From Gemmatimonadota bacterium (GTDB lineage: Bacteria; Gemmatimonadota; Gemmatimonadetes; Gemmatimonadales; GWC2-71-9): a stretch of DNA of 64,000 nucleotides. The notes beneath the pieces are model-generated. The model was given only the letters and a program-made list of their open reading frames with translations. It was not told the DNA's origin and made no database searches. This document shows, in pieces, positions 35,401-44,827 of the stretch. Position 1 is the first letter of the stretch. Every line of letters begins with the position of its first letter. Made by a program: the position numbers and the translations under genes. The stretch covers positions 1 through 64,000 of the forward strand of contig JADJAK010000002.1 in the NCBI GenBank assembly GCA_016704275.1, read 5' to 3'.

Positions 35401-38190
35401 ATGCCGTTTGTCGGTCTGTCCCGCGCCCTCCGTTGGGCCGCCCTCTCCCTGCTCCTCCCCGCGGCTGCGCTGGCGCAGGGCGCCGTCGCCGGCACCGTGG
35501 TGGATGACGCCTCGGGCATCGCGCTCACCGGCGTGGTCGTCCGTGTCGAGGGCACCACGCGCGAGGCGCTCACGGACCGCACTGGGCGATTCCTCCTCAC
35601 TGGCCTCCCCACCGGACGGCAGGAGATCGTCACCCGCTACATCGGTTACGCCGTGGCCCGGGCCACCGTCACCGTCGAGGCGGGGCGCACGGTCAGCACG
35701 ACTTTCCGGCTCCGGTCGGTCACGACCGACCTCGGTACCCTCGTGGTGACTGCCACGCGTAGCGGCCAGGCCTCGGCCCTCAATCAGCAGCAGAACGCCG
35801 CGAACGTGACCAACGTCGTCGCCGCCGATCAGATCGGCCGCTTCCCCGATGCCAACATCGGCGACGCCCTGAAGCGCATCCCCGGCATCACCGTCGCGAT
35901 CGACCAGGGCGAGGCGCGCTTCGGGTCGATCCGTGGCACCGAGCCGCGCTTCAACTCGGTCATGGTCAACGGCGAGCGGGTCCCGTCGGCGGAGGCCGAG
36001 GTTCGCCAGGTGCAGCTCGACCTGATCCCGGCGGACATGGTGCAGGCAGTCGAGGTCAACAAGTCGCTCACGCCGGAGATGGATGCCGACGCCATCGGCG
36101 GGTCGGTCAACATCGTGACCCGCGCAGCACCGACAGGCTTCCGGCTCTCGACCACGCTCGGCTCCGGCTACAACTGGATCCGCAACGAGCCGGTCCTGCT
36201 CGGCTCGGCGATCATCGGCACGCGCTTCCTGAACGACCGGCTCGGCGTCATCGCCAGCGGCTCGTACTACGATCAGCAGTACGGCTCGGACAACAAGGAA
36301 GGGGTCTGGGACAAGACGGCGGCCGGTGCGGCCTACGCGACGCAGTTCGACGTTCGACGCTACGACATCCAGCGGATTCGCAAGTCGGTCTCCGGCTCGG
36401 TGGACTACCGCTTCGATGCCGGCAACACCGTCATGTTCCGGGCGATCTACAACAACCGCAATGACTGGGAGAACCGCTTCCGGGCACGCTACATCTTCGG
36501 GGCGCCCAATGCCAGCGGGGTGCAGAACACCGAAATCCGCCGGCAGACCAAGGGCGGCGGTCCAGAGGACCGACTCAAGGCCACTCGCCTCGAAGACCAG
36601 CGCACCCAGAGCTATCAGCTCTCTGGCGAGCATCTGATCGGCCGCCGGGCGCAGGTCAGCTGGTCGGCGTCGACGGCGAAGGCCTCCGAGACTCGCCCGG
36701 ACGAGCGCTACATCGACTGGCGCGTGCGGAACATCGCCTACACCGCCGACTATTCGGATGAGCAGACGCCCCAGTTCGCGCCGGTCAACGCCGCGCTGGT
36801 GACCCCGGACCGCTACACCTTCCGCCGGATCGAGCAGCTGGAGAGCTTCACCGAGGACCGCGATCGCAACGGGCGCCTGGACCTCCGGCTTCCGCTGGCG
36901 GATGGCGATCGGGGCACCACGCTGAAGGTGGGCGCGCGCTACCGCGACAAGGAGAAGCTCCGCGACAACAGCTACGATTTCGCGGCACCGGTCACCGGCA
37001 GCGCCTTTGCCAACTTGACGCTCAAGGGCAACGCCGACTTCACGACCGATCGGAACTACGCCGGCAATTATCAGTACGGCGTCTTCACGACGCCCGCCCA
37101 GCTGGCCGCCCTCGACCTCTTCAACGCGGCGCAGTTCACGCTCTCGGACCAGCCGGCAGAGTACGCGGCCGGCAACTTCACGGCGACCGAGACGATCACC
37201 GCCGGCTATGCCCAGGTCGAGCAGCGCCTCGGCGCGGCCGTCTCGCTGATCGGCGGCGCGCGCGTCGAGCGCACCAAGGTGGATTACCGCGGCTTCGAGT
37301 TCAACGTGGACGACGAGACCATCTCCCCCACCGTGGGCGGCCAGTCCTATACCGATGTCCTCCCCAGCGTGAACCTGCGCTGGCAGGCCGCGCCGAGCAC
37401 CGTCGTGCGGGCCGCGTGGACGAACTCGCTGGCTCGGCCGAACTACTATGACCTCGTGCCGTACCGCTCCGTGTCGCTCGATGACGACGAGCTGTCGACC
37501 GGCAATCCGGACTTGAAGCCGACGCGTGCGATGAACCTCGACTTGACCGCGGAACGCTATTTCGCCTCGGTCGGTCTCGTTTCCGGCGGCGTCTTCCACA
37601 AGCAGATCGACGACTTCATCTACAACTTCACCGCGTTCAACGAAGTGGATGCCGTCACCGGGCGGACCTTCGCGCAGATTTCGCGGCCGCGGAACGGCGC
37701 CAAGGCGCGCCTCACCGGCGTGGAAGTCGCCGTGCAGCGGCAGCTGGACTTCCTCCCCGGCGTCCTGAAGGGTCTGGGCGTCTACCTGAACTACACCTAC
37801 ACCGATTCGAAGGTGGAAGGGCTCGACATCGCCGGGCGCGAGAACGAGAAGCTGCCGCTCCTCGGCACGGCGAAGCACAGCGCGAACGCCTCCCTCTCCT
37901 ACGATGGCACGCGACTCGCCTTCCGCGTCGCGCTCAACTACCAGAGCGAAGCGCTCGACGCCGGCGAGGGGGGCTACAACGAGGACGCCTTCTTCGACCG
38001 CTGGGCGGACCGGCGCACCGACATCGACGCGAACGCCACCTTTGCCCTGACCCCGAAGGCACGGTTCTTCGTCGAAGCCAACAACCTCAACAACCGCCCG
38101 CTGCGTTACTTCCAGGGCACCCGCGGCCGCCTGGCGCAGGACGAGTTCTACGGGCGCCGGGTGCAGACGGGGTTGAAGATCGACTTCTGA
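35401..38190 (+). CDS. TonB-dependent receptor with N-terminal carboxypeptidase-regulatory-like domain
   Basis: A 929-residue outer-membrane receptor. After the signal peptide (ALSLLLPAAALAQG) there is a CarboxypepD_reg-like domain ('GAVAGTVVDDASGIALTGVVVRVEGTTREALTDRTGRFLL'), then the plug with 'NIGDALKRIPGITVAIDQGEARFGSIRGTEPRFNSVMVNGERVP' and 'DADAIGGSVNIVTR', and a 22-strand barrel ending in the aromatic 'GLKIDF'. The pattern fits the Xanthomonas/Caulobacter TonB receptor subfamily. ATG 35401 is chosen for the signal peptide. Divergent from the phytase-like gene; inositol phosphates or their products are likely ligands by context. Confidence 0.88.
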   Translation: MPFVGLSRALRWAALSLLLPAAALAQGAVAGTVVDDASGIALTGVVVRVEGTTREALTDRTGRFLLTGLPTGRQEIVTRYIGYAVARATVTVEAGRTVSTTFRLRSVTTDLGTLVVTATRSGQASALNQQQNAANVTNVVAADQIGRFPDANIGDALKRIPGITVAIDQGEARFGSIRGTEPRFNSVMVNGERVPSAEAEVRQVQLDLIPADMVQAVEVNKSLTPEMDADAIGGSVNIVTRAAPTGFRLSTTLGSGYNWIRNEPVLLGSAIIGTRFLNDRLGVIASGSYYDQQYGSDNKEGVWDKTAAGAAYATQFDVRRYDIQRIRKSVSGSVDYRFDAGNTVMFRAIYNNRNDWENRFRARYIFGAPNASGVQNTEIRRQTKGGGPEDRLKATRLEDQRTQSYQLSGEHLIGRRAQVSWSASTAKASETRPDERYIDWRVRNIAYTADYSDEQTPQFAPVNAALVTPDRYTFRRIEQLESFTEDRDRNGRLDLRLPLADGDRGTTLKVGARYRDKEKLRDNSYDFAAPVTGSAFANLTLKGNADFTTDRNYAGNYQYGVFTTPAQLAALDLFNAAQFTLSDQPAEYAAGNFTATETITAGYAQVEQRLGAAVSLIGGARVERTKVDYRGFEFNVDDETISPTVGGQSYTDVLPSVNLRWQAAPSTVVRAAWTNSLARPNYYDLVPYRSVSLDDDELSTGNPDLKPTRAMNLDLTAERYFASVGLVSGGVFHKQIDDFIYNFTAFNEVDAVTGRTFAQISRPRNGAKARLTGVEVAVQRQLDFLPGVLKGLGVYLNYTYTDSKVEGLDIAGRENEKLPLLGTAKHSANASLSYDGTRLAFRVALNYQSEALDAGEGGYNEDAFFDRWADRRTDIDANATFALTPKARFFVEANNLNNRPLRYFQGTRGRLAQDEFYGRRVQTGLKIDF

Positions 38191-38205
38191 CGGCAGGGTG
38201 GGGTA

Positions 38206-38344
38206 GGTGAACGGTGAACGGTGAACGGTGGATTGGTGCGGGGTTGGGTTCCAGGGAGCAGCACCCTGTGACCCGTGACCTGTGACCTGTTCACCGTTCA
38301 CTGGTCACTGGTCACTGGTCACTGGTCACTGGTCACTGGTCACT
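38206..38344. repeat. Heptamer arrays of two types (module 6)
   Basis: Left: GGTGAAC repeated three times (38206-38226). Right: eleven consecutive 7-bp units from 38268 to 38344, changing from GTGACC(C/T) through GTTCAC(C/T) to six copies of GGTCACT. The left units are complementary to part of the right array (GTTCACC), so a stem can form. This is in a co-directional gap between the TonB receptor and the TetR gene. Confidence 0.85.
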
Positions 38345-38378
38345 CCTCCCCCTTGCCCCCCGCCGCCCCCGCCCCTAA

Positions 38379-38398
38379 CTTGCTTGCTGACAAGTAAG
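38379..38398 (+). promoter_or_regulatory. TetR-type operator upstream of the tetR-family gene
   Basis: Inverted repeat CTTGCTTG-N4-CAAGTAAG, with 7 of 8 positions symmetric, 12 bases before the ATG. Palindromes of this form are common operators of TetR-family regulators of fatty-acid genes. It would let the regulator control its own operon with the acyl-CoA dehydrogenase. Confidence 0.6.
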
Positions 38399-38410
38399 CG
38401 AGGTTCTCCG

Positions 38411-39088
38411 ATGCCCCGCCCCACCCCGGTCGCCCCACCCGCGCGGCTCCGCGACGCGGAGCGCAGCCGCACCGCCATTCTCGAGGCCGGCGCCGAGCTC
38501 TTTGCGGAGCTGGGCTACGAGGCCACCTCGCTCGCTGCGGTCGGCGTGCGCGCCGGTCTCTCGCGCGGCACCCCGGGCTACTTCTTCGGCTCCAAGGCCG
38601 AGCTGTACCACGCGGTGCTCGAGCAGGCCTTCGCCGATGCGCTGGAGACCATCCGCGCCGGGCAGCTCCGCGCCATGCGCAGCGCCCGGCCCCCGGCGGA
38701 GGTCCTCGCTGGCGTCGTCTCCGACTACGTCGACTTCGTGGTGGCGCATCCGAATTTCCTCCGGCTGATCCAGCGCGAGGCGCTCGGCGAGGGCGCCGGC
38801 CTCGATTCGCGGTCGCTCCGGCAGGCCGTCGGCAGTGAGGCGGTCACCGCGCTGGCCCAGGAACTCGGCTTTGCCCCGCGCGCACGGACGCAGGTCATGC
38901 ACCTCCTCCTCTCGATGCTCGCGCTCACCTGGTTTCCGGCGCTGCACGAGACCACGCTCGTCCCGGCGATCGGTTTCGATCGCCCGTCGGGCGCGTTCCT
39001 CACGGCCCGCAAGCGGCACATCACCACCCTGTTGCTCGGCGCGCTCCCTTCCCGCCGCGCCACCCCGACCAAGCGGAGACCCCGATGA
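38411..39088 (+). CDS. TetR/AcrR family transcriptional regulator
   Basis: A 225-residue regulator. The helix-turn-helix is in '[55 protein letters not shown]', the standard TetR N-terminal domain; the C-terminal ligand domain is divergent ('[20 protein letters not shown]'). ATG 38411 is selected because it sits just after the operator-like palindrome; upstream in-frame codons lie in repeat DNA. ATGA overlap with the acyl-CoA dehydrogenase gene suggests it senses acyl-CoA or fatty acids. Confidence 0.88.
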   Translation: MPRPTPVAPPARLRDAERSRTAILEAGAELFAELGYEATSLAAVGVRAGLSRGTPGYFFGSKAELYHAVLEQAFADALETIRAGQLRAMRSARPPAEVLAGVVSDYVDFVVAHPNFLRLIQREALGEGAGLDSRSLRQAVGSEAVTALAQELGFAPRARTQVMHLLLSMLALTWFPALHETTLVPAIGFDRPSGAFLTARKRHITTLLLGALPSRRATPTKRRPR

Positions 39089-40926
39089 CCGACGTCCTCA
39101 CGCCCACCGCCTCTGCTCCTGCCGCTCCGTCGGTCGACGAGGCGCGCGCGGTCGCCGAAGCGGCCCGCGAAGCGGAATGGACCGCGCCGTCGTTCCTGCG
39201 GGAGCTCTTTGCCGGGCGCCTGCCGATCGGCCTGGTCCACCCCTTCCCCGCCCCCGATCCCGCGATGGTCGCCAAGGCCGCCCCTTTCCTCCAGGAACTC
39301 GAACGCTTCCTTCGCGAGGAGGTCGACAGCGACGCCATCGATCGCGCGGGGAAGGTTCCCGCCGACGTGGTGCAATCACTCCGCGAGATGGGCGCCTTCG
39401 GCATCAAGATCGACGAGCAGTACGGCGGCCTGGGCCTCTCGCAACTGATGTACACCAAGGCGATCGGCATGGTGACGTCGCAGGACGGGTCGCTCACCGC
39501 CCTGCTCTCGGCGTCGCAGTCGATCGGCGTGGCCGTTCCGTTGAAGCTCTTTGGCACACCGGAACAGAAGCAGCGCTTCCTCCCCCGCCTCGCCCAGGGG
39601 GCCATCTCCGCCTTTGCCCTGACCGAGACCGGCGTCGGCTCCGATCCGGCCGGGCTCGCCACCACCGCCGAGAAGAGCGAGGATGGGACCCACTGGATCC
39701 TCAACGGCGAGAAGCTCTGGTGCACCAACGGTCCCGTGGCTGAGGTGATGGTGGTCATGGCGAAGACCGGGACGCGGATCACCGCCTTCATCGTCGAGGC
39801 CGACATGCCCGGCGTCGAAGTGGTGCACCGGCTCGGCTTCATGGGACTGAAGGCGATCGAGAATGGCGTGATGCGCTTCACCAACGTGAAGGTGCCCGCC
39901 GAGAACGTGATCTGGGGCGAGGGGAAGGGATTGAAGCTGGCGTTGATCACCCTCAACACCGGACGGCTCACCTTGCCGGCCTCGGGCGTCGCCGGCGCCA
40001 AGCGCGCGCTCCAGATCGCCAGGAAGTGGGCGGCGACGCGCACGCAGTGGGGGAAGCCGATCGGCAAGCACGACGCGGTGGCCCAGATGCTTGGCAAGAT
40101 GACTGCTGACACCTTCGCGATGGAGGCAGTCGCGGAACTCGCCTCGCTGCTCGCCGATCGCGGCGACACCGACATTCGCCTCGAGGCGGCGATCGCCAAG
40201 CTCTGGAACTCGGAGATCAGCGGGCGCATCGTCGACGACTGCCTGCAGATCAAGGGGGGGCGCGGCTACGAGACCGCCGACTCGCTCCGGATGCGCGGCG
40301 AAGTGCCCGACCCTGTCGAGCGGATGTATCGTGACTCGCGGATCAACCGGATCTTCGAAGGCTCCAGCGAAATCATGCGCCTCTTCATCGCGCGCGAAGC
40401 CGTCGACACCCACCTCAAGGTCGCCGGTGATCTGATCGACCCACGGATGCCGCTCGCCGCGAAGGGAAAGGCATTGCTCCGCTCGGCGGGCTTCTACGCC
40501 GTCTGGTATCCGCGACTCTGGCTCGGTACGGAGTGGCTGCGCTTCGGCAACTTCGGCGCGCTCGCCGGACATCTCCGCTTCGTCGGCCGCCGCTCCCGCA
40601 AGCTCGCGCGCACGCTCTTCCATGCCATGGTCCGCTTCGGCCCGAAGCTGGAGCAGCGCCAGGCCGTGCTCTTCCGCCTGGTCGATGTCGGCGCCGAACT
40701 CTTCGCGATGACCGCGGCGATCAGCCGAGCCGAGACGATGGCGCGCGCGGGCAACCGCGATGCGGTCGCGGTCGCCGACGTCTTCTGTCGGCACGCCCGC
40801 CAGCGCGTGGATCACCTCTTCCGGCAGGCGTTCGGGCCGGATGACGTGGCTACCTATCAGCTCGCGCAGCGGGTCGTGAAGGAGGAGATGACGTGGTTGG
40901 AGGCGGGGATTGTTCGTGAGGGGTGA
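39085..40926 (+). CDS. Acyl-CoA dehydrogenase with C-terminal extension
   Basis: A 613-residue FAD flavoenzyme for the first step of beta-oxidation. Domains: an N-terminal helical part with '[25 protein letters not shown]', the middle beta part with '[23 protein letters not shown]' and '[12 protein letters not shown]', and the C-terminal helices with '[26 protein letters not shown]', containing the region of the catalytic Glu (FEGSSE). About 170 extra residues follow, as in very-long-chain and FadE-like enzymes. Coupled to the TetR gene by ATGA. Chain-length preference cannot be set from sequence. Confidence 0.9.
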   Translation: MTDVLTPTASAPAAPSVDEARAVAEAAREAEWTAPSFLRELFAGRLPIGLVHPFPAPDPAMVAKAAPFLQELERFLREEVDSDAIDRAGKVPADVVQSLREMGAFGIKIDEQYGGLGLSQLMYTKAIGMVTSQDGSLTALLSASQSIGVAVPLKLFGTPEQKQRFLPRLAQGAISAFALTETGVGSDPAGLATTAEKSEDGTHWILNGEKLWCTNGPVAEVMVVMAKTGTRITAFIVEADMPGVEVVHRLGFMGLKAIENGVMRFTNVKVPAENVIWGEGKGLKLALITLNTGRLTLPASGVAGAKRALQIARKWAATRTQWGKPIGKHDAVAQMLGKMTADTFAMEAVAELASLLADRGDTDIRLEAAIAKLWNSEISGRIVDDCLQIKGGRGYETADSLRMRGEVPDPVERMYRDSRINRIFEGSSEIMRLFIAREAVDTHLKVAGDLIDPRMPLAAKGKALLRSAGFYAVWYPRLWLGTEWLRFGNFGALAGHLRFVGRRSRKLARTLFHAMVRFGPKLEQRQAVLFRLVDVGAELFAMTAAISRAETMARAGNRDAVAVADVFCRHARQRVDHLFRQAFGPDDVATYQLAQRVVKEEMTWLEAGIVREG

Positions 40927-40976
40927 GCACCGATAGTTGACCGGTGAAGTGTGTGATGGACGATTGAGGCGGTCGC

Positions 40977-41035
40977 CAGGTGAAAGGTGAAACAGCGAAA
41001 GCATTCGCGTTTCACCTTTCACCTTTCACCTTTGC
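40977..41035. repeat. Heptamer-armed hairpin (module 7), co-directional gap
   Basis: AGGTGAA/AGGTGAAA units on the left pair with TTTCACC units repeated three times on the right around a GCGAA-agca-TTCGC core. It lies in the 267-base gap between the acyl-CoA dehydrogenase and lipoprotein genes; the rest of that gap has no gene. It may serve as a terminator. Confidence 0.8.
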
Positions 41036-41193
41036 GCGCAGGACGCACTCATCGCCGAGTGTGCCAATGTGCGCGGACCCGGGCGTCACCCCCCTGTCCG
41101 CGCCATCGAACTCCGCGCGGCGCAAACAATTGGATCCGCACCCGATACTAGCCGAACGGCTGGCTGATCTCATCCCGCGACCCGGAGTACCTC

Positions 41194-41847
41194 ATGACCC
41201 GCACTGCGCTCTTCACTGCCCTCGTGCTCTCCGCCGCCGTGGCGGCGTGTAGCGACGACCCCACTGGCAACGGCGATCCTGGGCCGATCCTCATTGCCGG
41301 CGGCGACATGGGGCCGCGGTTCGAGAATTTCTCGCTGAGTCGTGACGGCGCGCCGCTGACCGATGCCGTGGTCAAGATCAACGGGACCACGCTGCCGGCC
41401 AGCAGCACGGGGAGCTACAACTACGACCGGGGCTCCGCCCTCGCTGCAGGGGAGGAGCTGGTGATCCGCGTGGAGCATGACGGCGACGTCGTCGAGGGGC
41501 GGGCGACGATGATCGAGGGGCCTACGCTGACCGCACCGGTCGCGGACCAGGTGATCACGTACGGCCAGCCGCTCACCGTGACGTGGACCTCCGTCCCGCA
41601 GCCCGATTATTGGACCATTTCCATGACCTACAGTGTGAATGGGGCGGGCAACGGGCACACCGATTCCCTGCCCCCGGCGGCGCGGAGCAGCAGCTTCCCC
41701 ACCACGGTCGTGCCGGCCAGCGCCATCAACCCCGCCATCGGCATCTACAGCTATCTGCGCGGGACGTTCACCGGGCCAGCTGATCCCGCCTCGAACATGC
41801 GCGTGCGGGCTGGGTCGTCCGTCGTGAATCTGGTCAAGGCGCCGTAA
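41194..41847 (+). CDS. Secreted lipoprotein with Ig-like fold
   Basis: A 217-residue protein. The signal 'MTRTALFTALVLSAAVAAC' ends in a lipobox. The mature part has two probable Ig-like beta domains: 'DGAPLTDAVVKINGTTLPASSTGSYNYD' and 'LTAPVADQVITYGQPLTVTWTSVPQPDYWTISMTYS'. No catalytic motif is seen and no named family recognised. ATG 41194 has GGAG upstream. Its 3' end meets heptamer module 5. Confidence 0.75.
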   Translation: MTRTALFTALVLSAAVAACSDDPTGNGDPGPILIAGGDMGPRFENFSLSRDGAPLTDAVVKINGTTLPASSTGSYNYDRGSALAAGEELVIRVEHDGDVVEGRATMIEGPTLTAPVADQVITYGQPLTVTWTSVPQPDYWTISMTYSVNGAGNGHTDSLPPAARSSSFPTTVVPASAINPAIGIYSYLRGTFTGPADPASNMRVRAGSSVVNLVKAP

Positions 41848-41856
41848 CGCATCTTG

Positions 41857-42032
41857 GTGAGGGGTGAGGGGTGAGGGGTACGCGCTCTGTCATCCTGAGC
41901 GAAGCCCGCGAAGCGGGCGGAGTCGAAGGACCTCTTTCCGAGCGCATCGGGAAGAGGTCCTTCGACTGCGCGCCGGCTCCGCCGACGCTTCGCTCAGGAT
42001 GACAACACACCCCTCACCCCTCACTCCTCACC
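41857..42032. repeat. Heptamer-flanked inverted repeat module 5 (convergent gap)
   Basis: GTGAGGG heptamers (three copies) flank, and CCCCTCA-type heptamers follow, an imperfect inverted repeat at 41890-42002 that begins TCATCCTGAGCGAAGC and ends CTCAGGATGA. The core is almost identical to that at 33977-34087. It fills the space between two convergent genes. Confidence 0.85.
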
Positions 42033-42076
42033 CTGCGCGGGCATTGCCCGCCCCCGTTCACCGTTCACCCGTCAAC

Positions 42077-42742
42077 CTACCTTCTCACCCCCACCACAAT
42101 CGTCGGATTCCAATTCCCCACGATCCCGCCGGAGTAATTGTGAATCAGCCGCGTCATCCGCCCCTCGGCGTAGAGCGCGACGGGCCATGACGCCGGACGC
42201 GCTGTCACGCCGGCGCCCAAATGGCCCTGCAGCGCCTGGTCATTGAAGCTTGCGTCGTAGGAGAAGTTTGGCAGTGTGGCGCCGGTGTCGTCGGTGACCA
42301 CCTGCCGGTTGCGCTCGCGGACCGTGAGGTAGCCGAGCCCGACCACGGCGTACGGGCGCACCGATCCCTCAGCCGGGGCAATGCGCAGCGTGGTCCCCAA
42401 CGACCAGCCGGTGTCCCGGTTACGGCTATCGAAGTGGCAGGGACCGGTCCCGCCACCAGGAAGGAAGCAGTCGGTCGTCGACTGACGGTGGACTTCGTTC
42501 AGCCGCTCCACGCCCCCCTCGAGGCCCCAGGTGAGGTACCGGCGGGTGACGAGGTCGACGCCGAGGCGGACGATCATCCCATGATCCGACTGGGAGTCGC
42601 CGATGCGGCCTTCCATTCTTGTGTAGCCGGCACCGAGGGAAAGCTGCTGCGCTGTGGCTGGTGCCGCGGCTGGCATGAGGAGCAAGAGCAGCAACGACCC
42701 GCGCGTCAGGGTCGGCCGGATGGCGATGGTGGGTACACGCAT
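42077..42742 (-). CDS. Outer-membrane beta-barrel protein
   Basis: A 221-residue exported protein. After the signal (GSLLLLLLMPAAAPATAQ), alternating strands suggest an 8-stranded barrel: 'LSLGAGYTRMEGRIGD', 'WGLEGGVERLNEV', 'WSLGTTLRIAPAEGSVRPYAVVGLGYLTV', 'LQGHLGAGVTARP', 'VALYAEGRMTRLIHN', 'WNPTIVVGVRR'. It resembles OmpX/OprF-like small barrel domains of unknown function. Two Cys in the 'DCFLPGGGTGPCHFD' loop could form a disulfide. ATG 42742 follows GAGGAGG, a strong ribosome site. Confidence 0.8.
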   Translation of the reverse strand: MRVPTIAIRPTLTRGSLLLLLLMPAAAPATAQQLSLGAGYTRMEGRIGDSQSDHGMIVRLGVDLVTRRYLTWGLEGGVERLNEVHRQSTTDCFLPGGGTGPCHFDSRNRDTGWSLGTTLRIAPAEGSVRPYAVVGLGYLTVRERNRQVVTDDTGATLPNFSYDASFNDQALQGHLGAGVTARPASWPVALYAEGRMTRLIHNYSGGIVGNWNPTIVVGVRR

Positions 42743-42837
42743 GGGAACCTCCTCGATGGTCAAGCGTCCGGTCACCCTCCGAGACGGGGTGCCGGACGCC
42801 GACCTAACGGGACCCCGAACGCAATTGTTTCAAAACG

Positions 42838-43290
42838 TTACGGTCGATCCTCAAACAGGCCCCGATACGCCCCGTACCCGTTCGCCTCGAGCTCGGCCAC
42901 CGGAATGAACCGGAGCGCCGCCGAGTTCATGCAGAAACGAACCCCCTCGGGCCCTGGGCCATCATCGAAGACGTGGCCGAGGTGCGAGTCTGCCTGCGCG
43001 GACCGGACCTCGGTGCGCGTCATGTAGGGCAGCGAGCGGTCGGTCCGGGTCGCCACGGCGTCGTGGTTGATCGGCTTGGTGAACGACGGCCAGCCCGTGC
43101 CGGAGTCGAACTTGTCGCGAGACGAGAAGAGCGGTTCGCCCGAGACGACATCCACATAGATGCCATCCTCGTGACGGTCCCAGTACTCGTTCTCGAACGG
43201 CGGCTCGGTCCCCTCGTGCTGGGTGACGCGATACTGCATCGGATTGAGGCGGCGACGGAGTTCTTCGTCGGTGGGCTTTTGAAACGACAC
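42838..43290 (-). CDS. msrB: Peptide-methionine (R)-S-oxide reductase MsrB, single-cysteine type
   Basis: A 150-residue repair enzyme reducing methionine-R-sulfoxide in proteins. '[40 protein letters not shown]' and '[19 protein letters not shown]...[13 protein letters not shown]' are the MsrB core; Cys in RFCMN is the catalytic residue. It is the only Cys in the protein: the zinc-binding CxxC pairs and the usual resolving Cys are missing, so recycling must be by an outside thiol. GTG 43290 with GGAG upstream is used. No signal peptide, so it is cytosolic. Confidence 0.92.
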   Translation of the reverse strand: MSFQKPTDEELRRRLNPMQYRVTQHEGTEPPFENEYWDRHEDGIYVDVVSGEPLFSSRDKFDSGTGWPSFTKPINHDAVATRTDRSLPYMTRTEVRSAQADSHLGHVFDDGPGPEGVRFCMNSAALRFIPVAELEANGYGAYRGLFEDRP

Positions 43291-43369
43291 GGCACGCTCC
43301 GGGGGTGAAGGTCTCACACCCGGAACATACGCCTGTCGGATGTTTCTGGTTCCCTGCCCGGCCTGGACG

Positions 43370-44827
43370 CTATTGCCGGCGGGGGATCGCCGTGCCGTGG
43401 CACGCCATGCAGAGTTGCGGATTCTTGCGGAGCATCCGTTCGGAGTCGAACCCGGGGCCGTGCGGCGAGAAGCCGCGGCCCTTCTGCGCCGAGTGGCAGG
43501 TCAGGCAATCCCGCTCCACGTGACACGATGCGCAGCTTTCGAGGGACTGCCGCGCCGCCTGCCCATGGCCCACGAAGAACTGGCGATTGCCGTCGTGATA
43601 GCCGCCGGCGCCGAGGAGGGCGCGCTGCGACACGACGCCGGACTGCTGGTGGCAGCTTTGGCAGAACTGCTGCTGGTTATGGCACTCGGCACACGAACTC
43701 GCGCGCGAGTAGGCATCGGCCGGATGCCGCGTCAGGAAGCTCGCGGGATGGTACTGCCCGCGATTGGCGGTGTTCGGCACGTGGCACGTCAGGCAGCTCT
43801 GCCGTGTGTGACAGGACGCGCAGGTCTGCATCGTGGCCGCGGCGACGGTTCCATGCTTGGTTGGCCAGGTCGGCGTGTGGGTCAACGGTGCCTTCGCCTT
43901 CGGCATCGCGCCGGCCCCACGACCGGGGCCTGCCGGATAGAGGCCGCGTGCCGCGGCCGGCAACTGGTTGACGTGGCAGACCGCGCAGCTCTCCCGCGTG
44001 TGGCAGGTCTGGCATGCCTGTGCCCCGTGCCCGGCCTGCTTGCCATGTTGCGACTCGAAATCCGCCCGTTGGTGCGTGGCGGGCTGGTCGAACTTCCTCG
44101 GCAACGCCACCGCCGCGTTGAAGAAGCCGAGCGCCTGAATGGCGGGAATCTCTGGCGCGTTCACGTGGCAGTAGGTGCAGTAGGGCCGCACGTGGCACGT
44201 GGCACAACTCGAGGCGACCTGCTGCGTCCCGACCGTGGCCTTCGCCTGCTTCCCGTGACCAGCCTTCGACTGGAAATTGGGGTCATCGTGGCTCAGCGGT
44301 CGCGGGAACCGGGCGATCCGCTCGCGGCTCAGGCCCGTCGCCTTCGACAGGGCGATGTGGCACGTGGCACACGCCGAATCGGGCAGCGAAAAGTGATTCT
44401 CGCGTCCAAGCTTGTGACAGCTCAGGCACTGGGGGGCGTCGGGCCCCCGCACGTCCATCCACTGGGCGCCGCCCGTGGCATGGCAGTCGACGCAGGTGCC
44501 GGACGAGTCGGCATGCCGGGCCCGACGCCGCTCAATGTGGACGCGGTGATTGAAATTCAGGTGGGTGATCGGCGGACCGACGCGCGGTTGCCAATCGACG
44601 ATGCGCTGCGCCGCGCCGTCATGGCAGGTGGCGCATTGGGCGGCGGTCGGGAAGATGCTGACTCCGGCCCGCTCGGCACCGACGTGGCATGCCGTGCAGG
44701 AGACGAACAACTTGGCATGCTTGCCGTGATCGAACGGATCGGGGGCGCGCGGCGCACGAGCCGCGCCGATCGCGATGCCAGCGACGGTTCCGAGGAGCAG
44801 CACCAGTCCGCTGATGCGACGGATCAT
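43370..44827 (-). CDS. Periplasmic 16-haem cytochrome c
   Basis: A 485-residue exported protein with 16 CxxCH motifs in order: CTACH, CATCH, CVDCH, CLSCH, CATCH, CATCH, CTYCH, CQTCH, CAVCH, CASCH, CLTCH, CAECH, CQSCH, CASCH, CLTCH and CMACH. The N-terminal segment '[21 protein letters not shown]' is a signal peptide or anchor, with no lipobox. The motifs occur in closely spaced pairs with histidine-rich spacers, suggesting a wire-like haem chain. Last gene of the multihaem operon; its start overlaps the barrel gene (ATGA). Likely the periplasmic conductor that meets the outer-membrane barrel. No known cytochrome name fits with certainty. Confidence 0.9.
   Translation of the reverse strand: MIRRISGLVLLLGTVAGIAIGAARAPRAPDPFDHGKHAKLFVSCTACHVGAERAGVSIFPTAAQCATCHDGAAQRIVDWQPRVGPPITHLNFNHRVHIERRRARHADSSGTCVDCHATGGAQWMDVRGPDAPQCLSCHKLGRENHFSLPDSACATCHIALSKATGLSRERIARFPRPLSHDDPNFQSKAGHGKQAKATVGTQQVASSCATCHVRPYCTYCHVNAPEIPAIQALGFFNAAVALPRKFDQPATHQRADFESQHGKQAGHGAQACQTCHTRESCAVCHVNQLPAAARGLYPAGPGRGAGAMPKAKAPLTHTPTWPTKHGTVAAATMQTCASCHTRQSCLTCHVPNTANRGQYHPASFLTRHPADAYSRASSCAECHNQQQFCQSCHQQSGVVSQRALLGAGGYHDGNRQFFVGHGQAARQSLESCASCHVERDCLTCHSAQKGRGFSPHGPGFDSERMLRKNPQLCMACHGTAIPRRQ

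Noticed and set aside
38206..38344. Possible CRISPR array from regular repeats
   Set aside because: Units are 7 bp without spacers; no cas genes nearby.
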